Assembly (NCBI RefSeq): GCF_900101475.1
Contig: NZ_FMZV01000006.1
Coordinates: 124,001-188,000, forward strand
Length of the DNA: 64,000 nt
Reading direction: 5' to 3'
Origin: Ruegeria marina
GTDB taxonomy: Bacteria > Pseudomonadota > Alphaproteobacteria > Rhodobacterales > Rhodobacteraceae
Part shown: in pieces, positions 28,729 to 37,846 of the stretch
How positions within the stretch are numbered: the first letter of the stretch is position 1
Layout: each line of letters opens with the position of its first letter
Notes under the pieces: generated by a model
What the model saw: the letters and a program-made list of their open reading frames with translations, nothing else
Databases searched by the model: none
Told to the model about the DNA's origin: nothing
Made by a program: the position numbers and the translations under genes

Positions 28729-29538
28729 TCAGCTGGAGACCGGGCGCGGTTTCAACTTGCGGATTTGGGCCTGTACCGCACCGGGCAGGGTGGTATTCGC
28801 CCCCGCCGGGGCGGCATCGAGCGCGCTGGCCACGTCCTTGATCAGAATGCCGATTGTATTGTCCTCGCTCAGACCGTCGCGGGCAAACTCGATACTGTCG
28901 AAGTTGCTGGCAAACCAGTTCTGACCCGAACTTGTATGGATGAGGTCAAGTAGCGCCCGTTCGTCCAGACCGGCAGCATCTGCCCAGTCGAGCACCAGGC
29001 GCGTCATTGCCGTGTTCGAGGCGGCCAGCAGGTTGTTCAGAACCTTGGCCTGCATACCCGAGCCATAGTCGCCCATGCGGTGGAAATGCTTGCCCATGGC
29101 ATCGAAAAGCGGTTGCGCCTTGTCGAGATCCGCCGCCGCACCGCCCAGCATGAAGGACAGCCGCGCTTCCTCGGCCGCGACCTGCGCGCCGGACATCGGC
29201 GCGTCGATCAGGGTGATATGCGCGGGCACCCGTGCCCGCAGGTCACGAACATAGCGCGGTGACAGGGTGGAGCAGATGATAATACGGGAGAGGCGCTTTG
29301 CGTGAACCAGCTTCTGGTCGGTGAACAGCACTTGTTCAGTTTGCGAAATATCGCGAACTACGGTGATCAGTGTTTCCAGGTCTTGCGAAAACAGGGTTGC
29401 GTCATTGCTGATACGCTTCTCCATGTTGCCAAATTCGCAAGATGGCCGAACGTCGAACCCAAGGGCATCGAACCCCGCCCGCTGAAGGGCGGCCAGCATG
29501 GGCGCGCCCATCCTGCCACAGCCTGCGACGCCGATCAT
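28729..29538 (-). CDS. NAD(P)-binding 3-hydroxyisobutyrate-dehydrogenase-like protein
   Basis: A 269-residue protein of the beta-hydroxyacid dehydrogenase family. The N-terminal Rossmann motif is GVAGCGRMGAPMLAALQRAGF. DAPMSGAQVAAEEARLSFMLGG is the substrate motif, and GSGMQAKVLNNLLAASN carries the catalytic Lys of the family (usually GxGxxxKxxxN). The substrate is unknown. Its start overlaps the AAA ATPase stop by four bases (ATGA), making it the last gene of the Tad-linked run, which is an odd place for a small-molecule dehydrogenase. Confidence 0.82.
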   Translation of the reverse strand: MIGVAGCGRMGAPMLAALQRAGFDALGFDVRPSCEFGNMEKRISNDATLFSQDLETLITVVRDISQTEQVLFTDQKLVHAKRLSRIIICSTLSPRYVRDLRARVPAHITLIDAPMSGAQVAAEEARLSFMLGGAAADLDKAQPLFDAMGKHFHRMGDYGSGMQAKVLNNLLAASNTAMTRLVLDWADAAGLDERALLDLIHTSSGQNWFASNFDSIEFARDGLSEDNTIGILIKDVASALDAAPAGANTTLPGAVQAQIRKLKPRPVSS

Positions 29539-30872
29539 TTGACGATCTTCTCGTCCTTGACGAACATGTTGGCCCAGGCCCGGTCGATCAGTTCCGGGCT
29601 CATCTGGTAGGGTATGCCTTCGAACTCGCAGATGGCGATCATCTGGTCGATCAGGAACACCGGTTGATAATTGGCATAGACATTTCCGATGGTTGGATAT
29701 TTCACCTTCAGCAGGTGCACCAGCGCCTTTTCGTCCAGTGGCATCCCCTTCTTGCGGGCGACCAGGGCGAAGATCTTGAGGAAGTTTTCCTGGCTTGGGC
29801 CGTCGATCTTGATCTTGAAGAAGATCCGGCGCAGCGCTGCCTGGTCAAAGATCTCGTTGGGGTGGAAGTTGGTGGAGAAGATCACCAGCGTATCGAAAGG
29901 TACTTCGAATTTCTCGCCTGATTGCAGGCCGAGGATGTCCTTGCCCTCTTCCAGTGGCACGATCCAGCGGTTGATGATCGCCTGTGGCGGTTCGGCCTGG
30001 CGGCCAAGGTCGTCGATGATGAAGATGCCGCCGGTGGATTTGAGTTGCAACGGCGCCTGATAGGTGCGCGCGGTCGGGTTGTAGACCAGGTCGAGCATCG
30101 AGAGCGACAGTTCGCCCCCGGTGATCACGGTTGGGCGTTCACACATGACATAGCGGCTGTCGAACCGGGCGCGCCGCCGCAACTGTGTCGGATCTTCGGG
30201 TTCCTGCTCGATCGCGTTATGCACGATCGGGTCATAGACCGTGATGACCTGGCCCGAGTATTCGATGGCGCGCGGTACATAGACCTTGTCCCCCAGCGCG
30301 TCCCGGATACCGTTGGAAATCGAGGATTTGCCGTTGCCCGGCGGCCCGTACATCAGAATCGAACGCCCGGCGCTGACGGCCGGGCCGAGGTGATCCAGCA
30401 GGCTGTCGGGCAGGACCAGGTGGCCCATTGCCTTGATCAACTGGTCGCGGGTGACCTGTATATTGCGGATGGACTGCCGCTTGACCTGTTCGCGATAGAC
30501 ATCGAGCGGGACAGGCATGGCGCCGAAATATTCCGACTGGCTCAGGGCATCGAGCGCGCGTGCCTTGCCCGCATCGGTCAACTGGTATCCCATCTCGTTG
30601 CCGCTGTTGGCGTTGAGCGTTCCCGTCGCCTCGAGCAGTTTCTGGCTGCGTGCCATGTCGACCAGTTCCTGCGCAACCGTTATGGGCAGACAGATCGCTT
30701 CGGCAATCTCCGAAACGGTCTCGACGGTCTTGCGAAAGATCGTCTTGAGAAGGATGTCCCGCATCATCACGACGGGGAGCTGCATTTCGGACATCCGTTT
30801 CGGGGCAGGAGGCGCCATGACGGCGGTGGCTTGCATGTTCATCGTCGGGACCAGATGCAGTTTTTGTGACAT
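29535..30872 (-). CDS. Tad-locus-associated AAA+ ATPase
   Basis: A 445-residue protein. A possible winged helix near the N-terminus (LLKTIFRKTVETVSEIAEAICLPITVAQELVDMA) precedes a AAA+ core: Walker A GPPGNGKSS at about residue 175, Walker B IFIIDDLGRQ, sensor 1 FSTNFHP, and a C-terminal helical domain. It is not the TadA secretion ATPase. From memory, a protein of this type accompanies Tad loci in Rhodobacterales; its role is unknown, perhaps remodelling of pilus parts. A roughly 80-base gap separates it from the prepilin peptidase. Confidence 0.75.
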   Translation of the reverse strand: MSQKLHLVPTMNMQATAVMAPPAPKRMSEMQLPVVMMRDILLKTIFRKTVETVSEIAEAICLPITVAQELVDMARSQKLLEATGTLNANSGNEMGYQLTDAGKARALDALSQSEYFGAMPVPLDVYREQVKRQSIRNIQVTRDQLIKAMGHLVLPDSLLDHLGPAVSAGRSILMYGPPGNGKSSISNGIRDALGDKVYVPRAIEYSGQVITVYDPIVHNAIEQEPEDPTQLRRRARFDSRYVMCERPTVITGGELSLSMLDLVYNPTARTYQAPLQLKSTGGIFIIDDLGRQAEPPQAIINRWIVPLEEGKDILGLQSGEKFEVPFDTLVIFSTNFHPNEIFDQAALRRIFFKIKIDGPSQENFLKIFALVARKKGMPLDEKALVHLLKVKYPTIGNVYANYQPVFLIDQMIAICEFEGIPYQMSPELIDRAWANMFVKDEKIVK

Positions 30873-30950
30873 GTCGGCGGCTGGGGCGCTTGCAAGGCAG
30901 GCTGGCTCATCAATGTGGCATCACAAGGGCAGCCACGCGAAAGGTTTTGT

Positions 30951-31499
30951 CTATCCGGTGCCATAGAAGGCGCCGAACCCCAGATAGGCGGCCAGGCTTC
31001 CTCCCAGGGCCAGGCCCATGGGGAACTTCTTGCCGGTGGCCCAGCTTTTCCAGTTGGGGGCGATGCGGCGCAAGGGCGTGTGCTTGGCGATGCGGTGCGT
31101 GACAAACGCGCCCAGCAAACCGGCGGTCAGAAGTCCGATTGCCAAAACCAAGTCTCCGGTCCAGATAAATGGCGCGGCTGCGGCGGCGAATTTGGCATCG
31201 CCCGCGCCAATCGCTCCGCCGGCGTTCAATACGATTCCGATCAGCAGGATCATCGGCAGATGCAGCAGCTGCCAGACGTATGTCGGCAAGGCCATTGGCA
31301 CAGTCGCTATCCGCCCCGAGGCCCAATTGTCGGTGAAAGGCGGGAACACGAAAAAGCCCACCAAAACAAAGACCAGTGCCAAGGCCGTGACCGCGTGGTT
31401 GCGGATCTTCATCTCGCTCAGGTCGGTATAGGCGACATAGAGGCAGATCGGCAGCACAAACGGCAGAAACCAGCGCGCCGCCTCGGCGGGGATCACCAT
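30951..31499 (-). CDS. cpaA: Prepilin peptidase CpaA/TadV
   Basis: A 182-residue polytopic membrane protease. The two catalytic aspartates of type IV prepilin peptidases are present: Asp26 in YTDLSEMKIRN and Asp101 in GAGDAKF. It would cleave the Flp pilins after the Gly of DEDG. It lacks the cytoplasmic methylase domain of PilD, as usual for TadV. It lies just after the TPR lipoprotein gene. Confidence 0.92.
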   Translation of the reverse strand: MVIPAEAARWFLPFVLPICLYVAYTDLSEMKIRNHAVTALALVFVLVGFFVFPPFTDNWASGRIATVPMALPTYVWQLLHLPMILLIGIVLNAGGAIGAGDAKFAAAAAPFIWTGDLVLAIGLLTAGLLGAFVTHRIAKHTPLRRIAPNWKSWATGKKFPMGLALGGSLAAYLGFGAFYGTG

Positions 31500-31503
31500 G
31501 GGC

Positions 31504-32352
31504 TTAGCCGGCTTCGAGCGCGCGCAGCGACCTTACCGCGTCCTCGAAATGCTGAGGATGGGTGTCGATGGCTTCACGCAGCAGGGATTTTCCAGTGGTG
31601 ATATCGCCTTGCTTCACTGCCGAGAGCGCCATCGTGTGCAGCAACTGCGCCCGCTCCGTCTGTGTCATCGGCACGACGGGAAGGGTGTAGTTGCGCTGGG
31701 CGCTGCGGGCGAGCACCAGGTTGTTCTTTGCGGTGAACAGGCTGCTGTCCTGGCGAATGGCTTCGCCGAACAGACGTTCGGCTTCGGCAAAATCGCCGCG
31801 GGTCAGCTTGGAATACCCCCAGTTGTTCATGACACCACCGGGCCGCGTGGTCAGGCCGACGGCGGTCTCGTAGAACGTATCTGCATTGTTCCACTCGCGG
31901 TTCGAGTCCGCGATCATCGCCTCTAACCGGTAGCGATTGAAGGTTTCGTGGGTCGGCGGTACCGAATCCAGCACCTGTTCGGCACGCTCCCACTCGTTAT
32001 TGCGGATCAGCGCATCCGCATAGTCAACCGAGTCGTCCGGAAGGGCACCGTCCATCTTGACGACCTTGCCCCAGACGGCGACCGCTTCGGTGTTGCGATG
32101 CGCGCGCGTCAATGACTTGGCCAGCCCACGCTGCAGGTCGATGCGATCGGAATTGTTGTTGAGGGCGCGTTGAAAATAGTCGACCGCCTCATTCGGGTCT
32201 GCAACCGTAAGCATAACGTCGTTGAGATTGGTTTCATCGACGACATTGACGTCCTGAAACGCGCGTTCGACTGTTTCGTCGGCATTCTCCGAACAGGCCG
32301 AAAGGGTCAAACTGCCTGCCAGCATGACTGGAATCAGAATATGGTGGCGCAT
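31504..32352 (-). CDS. TPR lipoprotein of the Tad locus
   Basis: A 282-residue protein with a lipoprotein signal (LAGSLTLSAC) and tetratricopeptide repeats from about residue 55 (NEAVDYFQRALNNNSDRIDLQRGLAKSLTRAHRNTEAVAVWGKV, MNNWGYSKLTRGDFAEAERLFGEAI). It resembles the TadD-type pilotins of Tad systems and lies next to a second TPR gene. It probably sits at the outer membrane and helps the CpaC secretin assemble. Confidence 0.82.
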   Translation of the reverse strand: MRHHILIPVMLAGSLTLSACSENADETVERAFQDVNVVDETNLNDVMLTVADPNEAVDYFQRALNNNSDRIDLQRGLAKSLTRAHRNTEAVAVWGKVVKMDGALPDDSVDYADALIRNNEWERAEQVLDSVPPTHETFNRYRLEAMIADSNREWNNADTFYETAVGLTTRPGGVMNNWGYSKLTRGDFAEAERLFGEAIRQDSSLFTAKNNLVLARSAQRNYTLPVVPMTQTERAQLLHTMALSAVKQGDITTGKSLLREAIDTHPQHFEDAVRSLRALEAG

Positions 32353-32382
32353 TTTTGCGTCCTTTTGCTGCTCTTGCCCTCG

Positions 32383-32976
32383 TCACGGTGTCTTGCGGAT
32401 TACAAAGTCGCCCTGTCCCCGCTGCACCAATTTGAACTCTTCTTGTTTGGGTTCAGTATTAACAACATTTTCCGATTTTGCGAGTGCTATCCGCAAATTG
32501 TCCCGGATTGAGTCACTTTCGCCATTGTCCAGTGCATAGGCTTTCTGGAAGACTTGCGTTGCTTCCGGCAACTCGCCCTTTTCCATCAGGAGCACGCCAA
32601 GGTTGTTCCAGGCTTCAGGCCAATCCGGCGCCTCGGCAACCGCGCGGCGCAGCAGCGGTTCCGCCTGTCCCAATCGCCCCAGCCCCAGGTTGGCAGTGCC
32701 GATACCTGTCAATATTTCGGCTGTCATGCCTTCGTCGAGCGCCGCGCGGGTGAAGCTGTCCAGAGCAAGCTCATACTCTCCGGCAGCCATCAACCTTTGG
32801 CCGACTTCCACACCGCTTACCGCGTCTTTGCGATAATCGATGCCGGGCGGGAACGGATTCTCTGACAGAGAAAGATCGTCTTCTTTCGTGCAATTGGCCA
32901 TCGTCACGATCATGACGATGGCCATGGCTGCGAGGTGGTACATCGGTGTGGGTCGTCTCACACCCGGATTTTTCAT
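32383..32976 (-). CDS. tadD: TPR protein, TadD-like
   Basis: A 197-residue protein. A hydrophobic N-terminal segment (about 14-27, HLAAMAIVMIVTMANC) could be an export signal; the Cys is preceded by Asn, which is not a normal lipobox. Three TPR motifs follow (GQRLMAAGEYELALDSFTRAA, GIGTANLGLGRLGQAEPLLRRAV, NNLGVLLMEKGELPEATQVFQKAY). It starts four bases after the tadC stop. Role in pilus assembly is inferred from place and fold. Confidence 0.8.
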   Translation of the reverse strand: MKNPGVRRPTPMYHLAAMAIVMIVTMANCTKEDDLSLSENPFPPGIDYRKDAVSGVEVGQRLMAAGEYELALDSFTRAALDEGMTAEILTGIGTANLGLGRLGQAEPLLRRAVAEAPDWPEAWNNLGVLLMEKGELPEATQVFQKAYALDNGESDSIRDNLRIALAKSENVVNTEPKQEEFKLVQRGQGDFVIRKTP

Positions 32977-32980
32977 CTTG

Positions 32981-33961
32981 TCAGTTACTCATGTTGCCCA
33001 GGTCCATGATACCTTTTGCCGAAGGGCCGACGAGGATGATCAGCAGCGGCGGGACCGTCAGCATCATTGTGGCGAGGGTCATTTTGGTTGGCAACTTGTT
33101 TGCGGCCTCTTCGGCGCGCATCACGCGCTTGTCGCGCATTTCGCCGGCATAGACCCTCAGCGCTTCGGCAATCGATGTGCCGAATTGTGACGACTGGATC
33201 ATCACCGTCACGAAGGAGGAAACGTCGATAACACCACAGCGTGTGCCCATGTCGCGCAGGACCTTGTCCTTTTCCTTGCCTGCTTTCATCTCATAGGCAA
33301 CGATCTCGAACTCGTCTGCCAGGTCAGGGTAGGAGGCGCGCAGTTCTCGGGCGACACGAACGATGGATTGATCCAGCGACTGACCGGCCTCGACGCAGAC
33401 CAGCATCATGTCGAGCGCGTCGGGGAAGGCCCGGGTAATGTTCTCCTTGCGGGTATCGACCCGTCGGGTGATCCAGTACTTGGGCAGGAAGTAGCCCACG
33501 GCCCCAGGACCAAGGACACGGATCAACATGGCCTGCGCGTCGTAGTTCTGATCGCCGTTGATCACGGTTACGTAAAGGACTCCCAGCAGAAGGCCAACAA
33601 GGCCCAACGCCATCTGCGCGAAATGGAAGAACCGGACCGCATCCTTTGACTGGTACCCCGCCTGCCGCAGCTTGAGCTGCATCGCAGACAATTCCTCAGC
33701 GTCCTGAGGTTCAAGAAAGTTGGCAAACCGTTGCAGTTGTTCGTTTCGGCCGGCCTGCCGCAACTGTTCCTTCTTGGATTTCGCCGGCTTCTTGGGGTTC
33801 TGGTCCCGTTTCAGTTTCTTGAGCGGGTCTTCGGGCTGGTTCAGCATCATCGGGATGGTGATCAGGATCATGAAAAGACCCAGCACCCCCACCGCGATGA
33901 GCGGCCCGAATTCGCCAAGATTGGCGGTGAGAAAATCGTTGACCGTCTTCAGCAGTTCCAT
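32981..33961 (-). CDS. tadC: Tad pilus platform protein TadC
   Basis: A 326-residue inner-membrane protein with a type II secretion F domain. A first helix (about 20-40) is followed by a charged Lys-rich loop, a helix pair (about 108-160), the cytoplasmic F domain (RAFPDALDMMLVCVEAGQSLDQSIVRVARELR, SSQFGTSIAEALRVYAGEMRDKRVMRAEE) and a final helix pair. With TadB it forms the platform on which the TadA ATPase extrudes pilin. Confidence 0.93.
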   Translation of the reverse strand: MELLKTVNDFLTANLGEFGPLIAVGVLGLFMILITIPMMLNQPEDPLKKLKRDQNPKKPAKSKKEQLRQAGRNEQLQRFANFLEPQDAEELSAMQLKLRQAGYQSKDAVRFFHFAQMALGLVGLLLGVLYVTVINGDQNYDAQAMLIRVLGPGAVGYFLPKYWITRRVDTRKENITRAFPDALDMMLVCVEAGQSLDQSIVRVARELRASYPDLADEFEIVAYEMKAGKEKDKVLRDMGTRCGVIDVSSFVTVMIQSSQFGTSIAEALRVYAGEMRDKRVMRAEEAANKLPTKMTLATMMLTVPPLLIILVGPSAKGIMDLGNMSN

Positions 33962-33971
33962 TGCGATCTCC

Positions 33972-34940
33972 TCAAACCTTGATGTTGGTCAGCATGCGCA
34001 TGACGAACAGGTTGGCGGTGAGCAGGATACCCACGACAAAGCAGGCGGGGATGAACAGCTCGTGGTCCTGAACGCCGTCATAATATCCGGGGTCGTTGAT
34101 CAAGATCACCATCAGCGCCACCAGCGGGAAGGCTGACAGGAACTTTCCGGACCATTGCGCCTCGGCGGTGATGGCCTTGACCCTCCGGAACAGGCGGAAC
34201 CGGGCGCGGATAACCTTGGCCAGGCCCGCAAGGACTTCGGCAAGGTTGCCGCCCGATTGCTGCTGGATGGTCACGGCGACCGATAGAAAGCGCAAGTCCT
34301 GCATGTCGAGTCGCTCGGCCATTTCCTTCAGCGCCTCGCCGATCTCGCGGCCATAGGCGGCTTCGTCCGCGATGATGCCGAATTCGGTGGCGATCGGATC
34401 CTCGGATTCCTTGGCGACGATCTGGATGGCCGACACGAAGGGATGCCCCACCCGCAAGGAGCGGACCATGAGTTCCACGGCGTCCGGCAGTTGCTCTTCG
34501 ATCATGCTGAGGCGCTTCTTCGCCTTTTGGTTCACCCAGATGTAGACCGCACCGATGCCGATCGCGACCGAGATTGCGGCGCGGATCTTGACCTCGGTCT
34601 GGGTGCCGACGCTGAGACCGACAAAGGCGATGCCGGCCAGCAGCACCATGATCATGATCAGCTGTTGCGGGGTAAAGGCGATCGCGGCCTTCTGCGCCTT
34701 TTCGGCAAGCAGGGAGTAGAGCGGGATCGACTTGGATTTCATGTGCTGCTGCATCTCCTTGCGGAGTTGCTCCAGCACCTGTTCGCGACCGGCGCCCTTG
34801 TCGAGCATTTCCAGCCGGCGGTTCACCCGGCTGTTCAGGCTGATGGATTTGCCAAAGGCCACCAGGTAGATGCCCTCGACCAGGACAAGGACCCCAACAA
34901 AGATCAGGCCGTAGATAATCGGTTCGGCGCTTAGTTCCAT
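33972..34940 (-). CDS. tadB: Tad pilus platform protein TadB
   Basis: A 322-residue inner-membrane protein with the same domain plan as TadC: an N-terminal helix, a basic linker, a helix pair (about 98-140), the F domain (LPDAVELMVRSLRVGHPFVSAIQIVAKE, QQQSGGNLAEVLAGLAKVIRARFRLFRRVKAITAEAQWSG) and C-terminal helices. The gene is 11 bases before tadC. Confidence 0.93.
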   Translation of the reverse strand: MELSAEPIIYGLIFVGVLVLVEGIYLVAFGKSISLNSRVNRRLEMLDKGAGREQVLEQLRKEMQQHMKSKSIPLYSLLAEKAQKAAIAFTPQQLIMIMVLLAGIAFVGLSVGTQTEVKIRAAISVAIGIGAVYIWVNQKAKKRLSMIEEQLPDAVELMVRSLRVGHPFVSAIQIVAKESEDPIATEFGIIADEAAYGREIGEALKEMAERLDMQDLRFLSVAVTIQQQSGGNLAEVLAGLAKVIRARFRLFRRVKAITAEAQWSGKFLSAFPLVALMVILINDPGYYDGVQDHELFIPACFVVGILLTANLFVMRMLTNIKV

Positions 34941-34951
34941 GATCCGTTTCC

Positions 34952-36391
34952 TTACATCGTGGTCGGTTCGTAGATCGACGGCGGCAGGTCATAGCCCCAC
35001 ATGCGGAACCGTTCCGAGAAATGGCTGCGCACGCCGGTGGCCGTGAAATGACCGATGATCTTGTTGTCGGGGGTCAGGCCCACCCGCTGATAGCGAAAGA
35101 TTTCCTGCATCGAGATCACGTCGCCTTCCATCCCGGTTATCTCGGTGATCGACGTCATGCGCCGACTGCCGTCCTGTAGGCGACTGGCCTGAACGATCAG
35201 GTTGACGGCGCTGGCGATCTGGCTCCGCACGGCCTTGATCGGCATTTCGATCCCGGCCATGGCGATCATGTTTTCCAGTCGGCTTACCCCGTCTCGGGCG
35301 CTGTTGGCGTGGATCGTCGTCATCGACCCGTCGTGGCCGGTGTTCATCGCCTGCAACATGTCGATGACTTCCTCGCCGCGGGTTTCACCCACGATGATGC
35401 GGTCGGGGCGCATCCGCAGGGCGTTCTTCAGACAGTCCCGCGGCGAGACCTCGCCCTTGCCTTCGACGTTCGGCGGACGGCTTTCCATCCGGCCCACATG
35501 GGTCTGTTGCAGCTGGAGTTCTGCGGTATCCTCGATGGTCAGGATCCGTTCGGAATTGTCGATGAAGCTCGACAGGGCGTTGAGCGTGGTCGTCTTGCCC
35601 GAACCGGTACCGCCCGACACGATGATGTTGAGCCGGGTCGCGACCGCAGCTTGCAGATAGGCGGCCATCTCTTCGGTGAAGGCGCCGAACTTCACAAGAT
35701 CGTCGATGCCCAGCTTGTCCTTCTTGAATTTCCGGATCGATACCAGCGAGCCATCGACCGCGATCGGCGGCACCATCGCGTTGAAACGCGACCCGTCGGC
35801 CAGGCGGGCGTCAACATAGGGGTTCGATTCATCGACACGGCGGCCCACGGCGGAAACGATCTTGTCGATGATCCGCAGCAGGTGCTTTTCATCCTTGAAG
35901 GTGATGTCGGTCATTTGAAGCTTGCCCGCGCGTTCGACAAAGATCTGGTGCGGGCCGTTGACCAGGATGTCGTTGACCGTCTCGTCCTGAAGCAGGGTTT
36001 CGAGCGGGCCAAGCCCAGTGACCTCGTCGTAGAGTTCCTTGTTGAGCTGTGCACGGTCTTCACGGTTCAGAACGATGCCCTTTGTTTCGAGCATCTCGCT
36101 TGTGATGGACGTGATTTCCGACCGCAGCTCGGCCTCCGAGGCATGTTCAAGCGCCGCGAGGTTGAGGTTTTCCAGAAGGTCGCGATGTAGCTCGATCTTG
36201 ATCTCGCTCATCCGCTCCTTGCGCTTGCGGTCGCGGTCCTGGGGCTGGGCCTCGGCCGCCGCCTTTGCCATCGGTTTGCGCAAGCTGGTGATCGGTTTGG
36301 CGTCGGCCTTTCCGGGGTGCGACTCGATCTTGGGTGCAACCACTGCGGCGATCGGTTGTGCCTTGTCTGTCTTTTTGTATCTGGAAAACAC
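34952..36391 (-). CDS. cpaF: Tad pilus assembly ATPase CpaF/TadA
   Basis: A 479-residue type II/IV secretion ATPase. An N-terminal extension rich in Ala/Lys (about 1-70) precedes the N1D domain. Walker [15 protein letters not shown] is near residues 257-270, followed by the Asp box ([23 protein letters not shown]), Walker [15 protein letters not shown] and the His box ([14 protein letters not shown]). It powers pilus extension from the cytoplasm. Confidence 0.96.
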   Translation of the reverse strand: MFSRYKKTDKAQPIAAVVAPKIESHPGKADAKPITSLRKPMAKAAAEAQPQDRDRKRKERMSEIKIELHRDLLENLNLAALEHASEAELRSEITSITSEMLETKGIVLNREDRAQLNKELYDEVTGLGPLETLLQDETVNDILVNGPHQIFVERAGKLQMTDITFKDEKHLLRIIDKIVSAVGRRVDESNPYVDARLADGSRFNAMVPPIAVDGSLVSIRKFKKDKLGIDDLVKFGAFTEEMAAYLQAAVATRLNIIVSGGTGSGKTTTLNALSSFIDNSERILTIEDTAELQLQQTHVGRMESRPPNVEGKGEVSPRDCLKNALRMRPDRIIVGETRGEEVIDMLQAMNTGHDGSMTTIHANSARDGVSRLENMIAMAGIEMPIKAVRSQIASAVNLIVQASRLQDGSRRMTSITEITGMEGDVISMQEIFRYQRVGLTPDNKIIGHFTATGVRSHFSERFRMWGYDLPPSIYEPTTM

Positions 36392-36415
36392 GTTCGAGCC
36401 CCTCGTCTGATGGAG

Positions 36416-37654
36416 TTATGCGGCCTTGGCGTCGCTTTGACCAAGCTCATGCAATGATTGCGCCAGTTTCGCGATTTCGCGGCGCAGTGGATTCTTCGGT
36501 GCGGACGATGCCAGCGGCAGACCGTGGTCTGCCCCCTGCGTGACCTGTTTCCCGCCGTCGGGCAGTTGCAGGTCGATGGAAATCCCAAGCGATTCACCCA
36601 TCCGCTTGACACGGCTCTTGCCACTGAGATCGGTAAACTTCGGCGCCTTGTTGAGGGCAAAGCGAAGCTTGTTGAAGGGCAGATCCTCGGATTGCAGCGC
36701 CCGTTTCATTCGCAATGCGTTCTGGGCCGAGCGCATGTCCAGTTCGATCATGGCGAAATACACATGGGCGGCCTGGAGGACGGTTTCCGACCAGTGGACC
36801 AGTGTCTTGGGCATGTCGACGACCACATAGTCGAAATGGGCTCGCGCCATCTCGATCACGCGTGAGATGTCCTCGGGCGTGATGATATCCAGCGGCACCA
36901 TATCGGCAGGCGCGGTCAGGACCTGAAGCTTGTTTTCAAAGCTGAGCAGGGCCTGTCCAAAGACTTCCTCGTCCATGCCGGCGGTCTCGGACAGCATCTC
37001 GAAAACAGCCTCGCGGCGCGGCAGATCGAGATAGGTCGAAACCGAGCCGTATTGCAGGTCGAGGTCCAGCAGACAAACGCGGGGTGCTTCGGTGCCGCCG
37101 ATATTGGCAAGTTCCCAGGCAAGGTTTACGGCCAGTGTCGTGGCTCCGGTGCCACCTGCCAGCCCATGCACCACGAACAGCGCGCCCTCGCGCGATGATC
37201 CCTTGTTCAGGTGGGCGGTGTTGTGCTGGGAATAGTCGACTTGTGGTTCCGGCTGGCTCAACCGGTCGATTGCGGATTGCAATTCCCGTTCCGGCAGAGG
37301 GTAGGGGACGAACTCGTCCGCTCCCTTGCGCAGCAGCTGGTGCAGCGACGCCGGGGTCACGTCTTCCGCGATCAGGATCACCTTTATCCCGCGCGATTTC
37401 GCCTGGGTTATGATTTCGCCCATGAGGACAAGATTGTCCTCATCATCCGAGTCGATCGCGAGCGCGATGAATTCAAGGGATTCGGCTTCCGGCTGTCCGA
37501 AGAAGGCCAGTGCTTCGGCGAAACCGAGGTCGCCCCAGCTTTCGCCCATTGCGGCTTCCATGTCTTCGATCAGGAGATCGAAATTCTGCACATCGCGGCT
37601 GACCGTGCAGGCCAGGATCGGAGTTGCTTCGGGTTGCGGCATCGCGCTGCTCAT
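36416..37654 (-). CDS. cpaE: Tad pilus localisation ATPase-like protein CpaE/TadZ
   Basis: A 412-residue protein with an N-terminal receiver-like domain (about 10-130, VSRDVQNFDLLIEDMEAA, VILIAEDVTPASL) and a ParA/MinD-like domain (about 155-390). The deviant Walker A place reads GLAGGTGATTLAVNLAWELA: both lysines of the usual KGGxGKT are replaced by Ala. LLDLDLQYGSVSTYLDL is the Walker A' Asp motif, and VVVDMPKTLVHWSETVL the Walker B region. TadZ proteins place the pilus machine at the pole; loss of the Walker lysines is known in this group, though ATP use here is doubtful. Confidence 0.9.
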   Translation of the reverse strand: MSSAMPQPEATPILACTVSRDVQNFDLLIEDMEAAMGESWGDLGFAEALAFFGQPEAESLEFIALAIDSDDEDNLVLMGEIITQAKSRGIKVILIAEDVTPASLHQLLRKGADEFVPYPLPERELQSAIDRLSQPEPQVDYSQHNTAHLNKGSSREGALFVVHGLAGGTGATTLAVNLAWELANIGGTEAPRVCLLDLDLQYGSVSTYLDLPRREAVFEMLSETAGMDEEVFGQALLSFENKLQVLTAPADMVPLDIITPEDISRVIEMARAHFDYVVVDMPKTLVHWSETVLQAAHVYFAMIELDMRSAQNALRMKRALQSEDLPFNKLRFALNKAPKFTDLSGKSRVKRMGESLGISIDLQLPDGGKQVTQGADHGLPLASSAPKNPLRREIAKLAQSLHELGQSDAKAA

Positions 37655-37846
37655 TGCCTATTCCTCTTTACAGGCGGGCAGCAGACGTTTGCCGGTTTTC
37701 CGATCCTGCCTGACTTGTCCCGCGAACGACCGAACGACTGGTCGCACGTCACCTATTGAAAGCAATGTCGCGGGTAAGTTGGGCGAGATTTGGGCCGAAA
37801 AGAACCAATTGTAGGGAATGGGGCGACGATGCCGCCCAATTCAACC

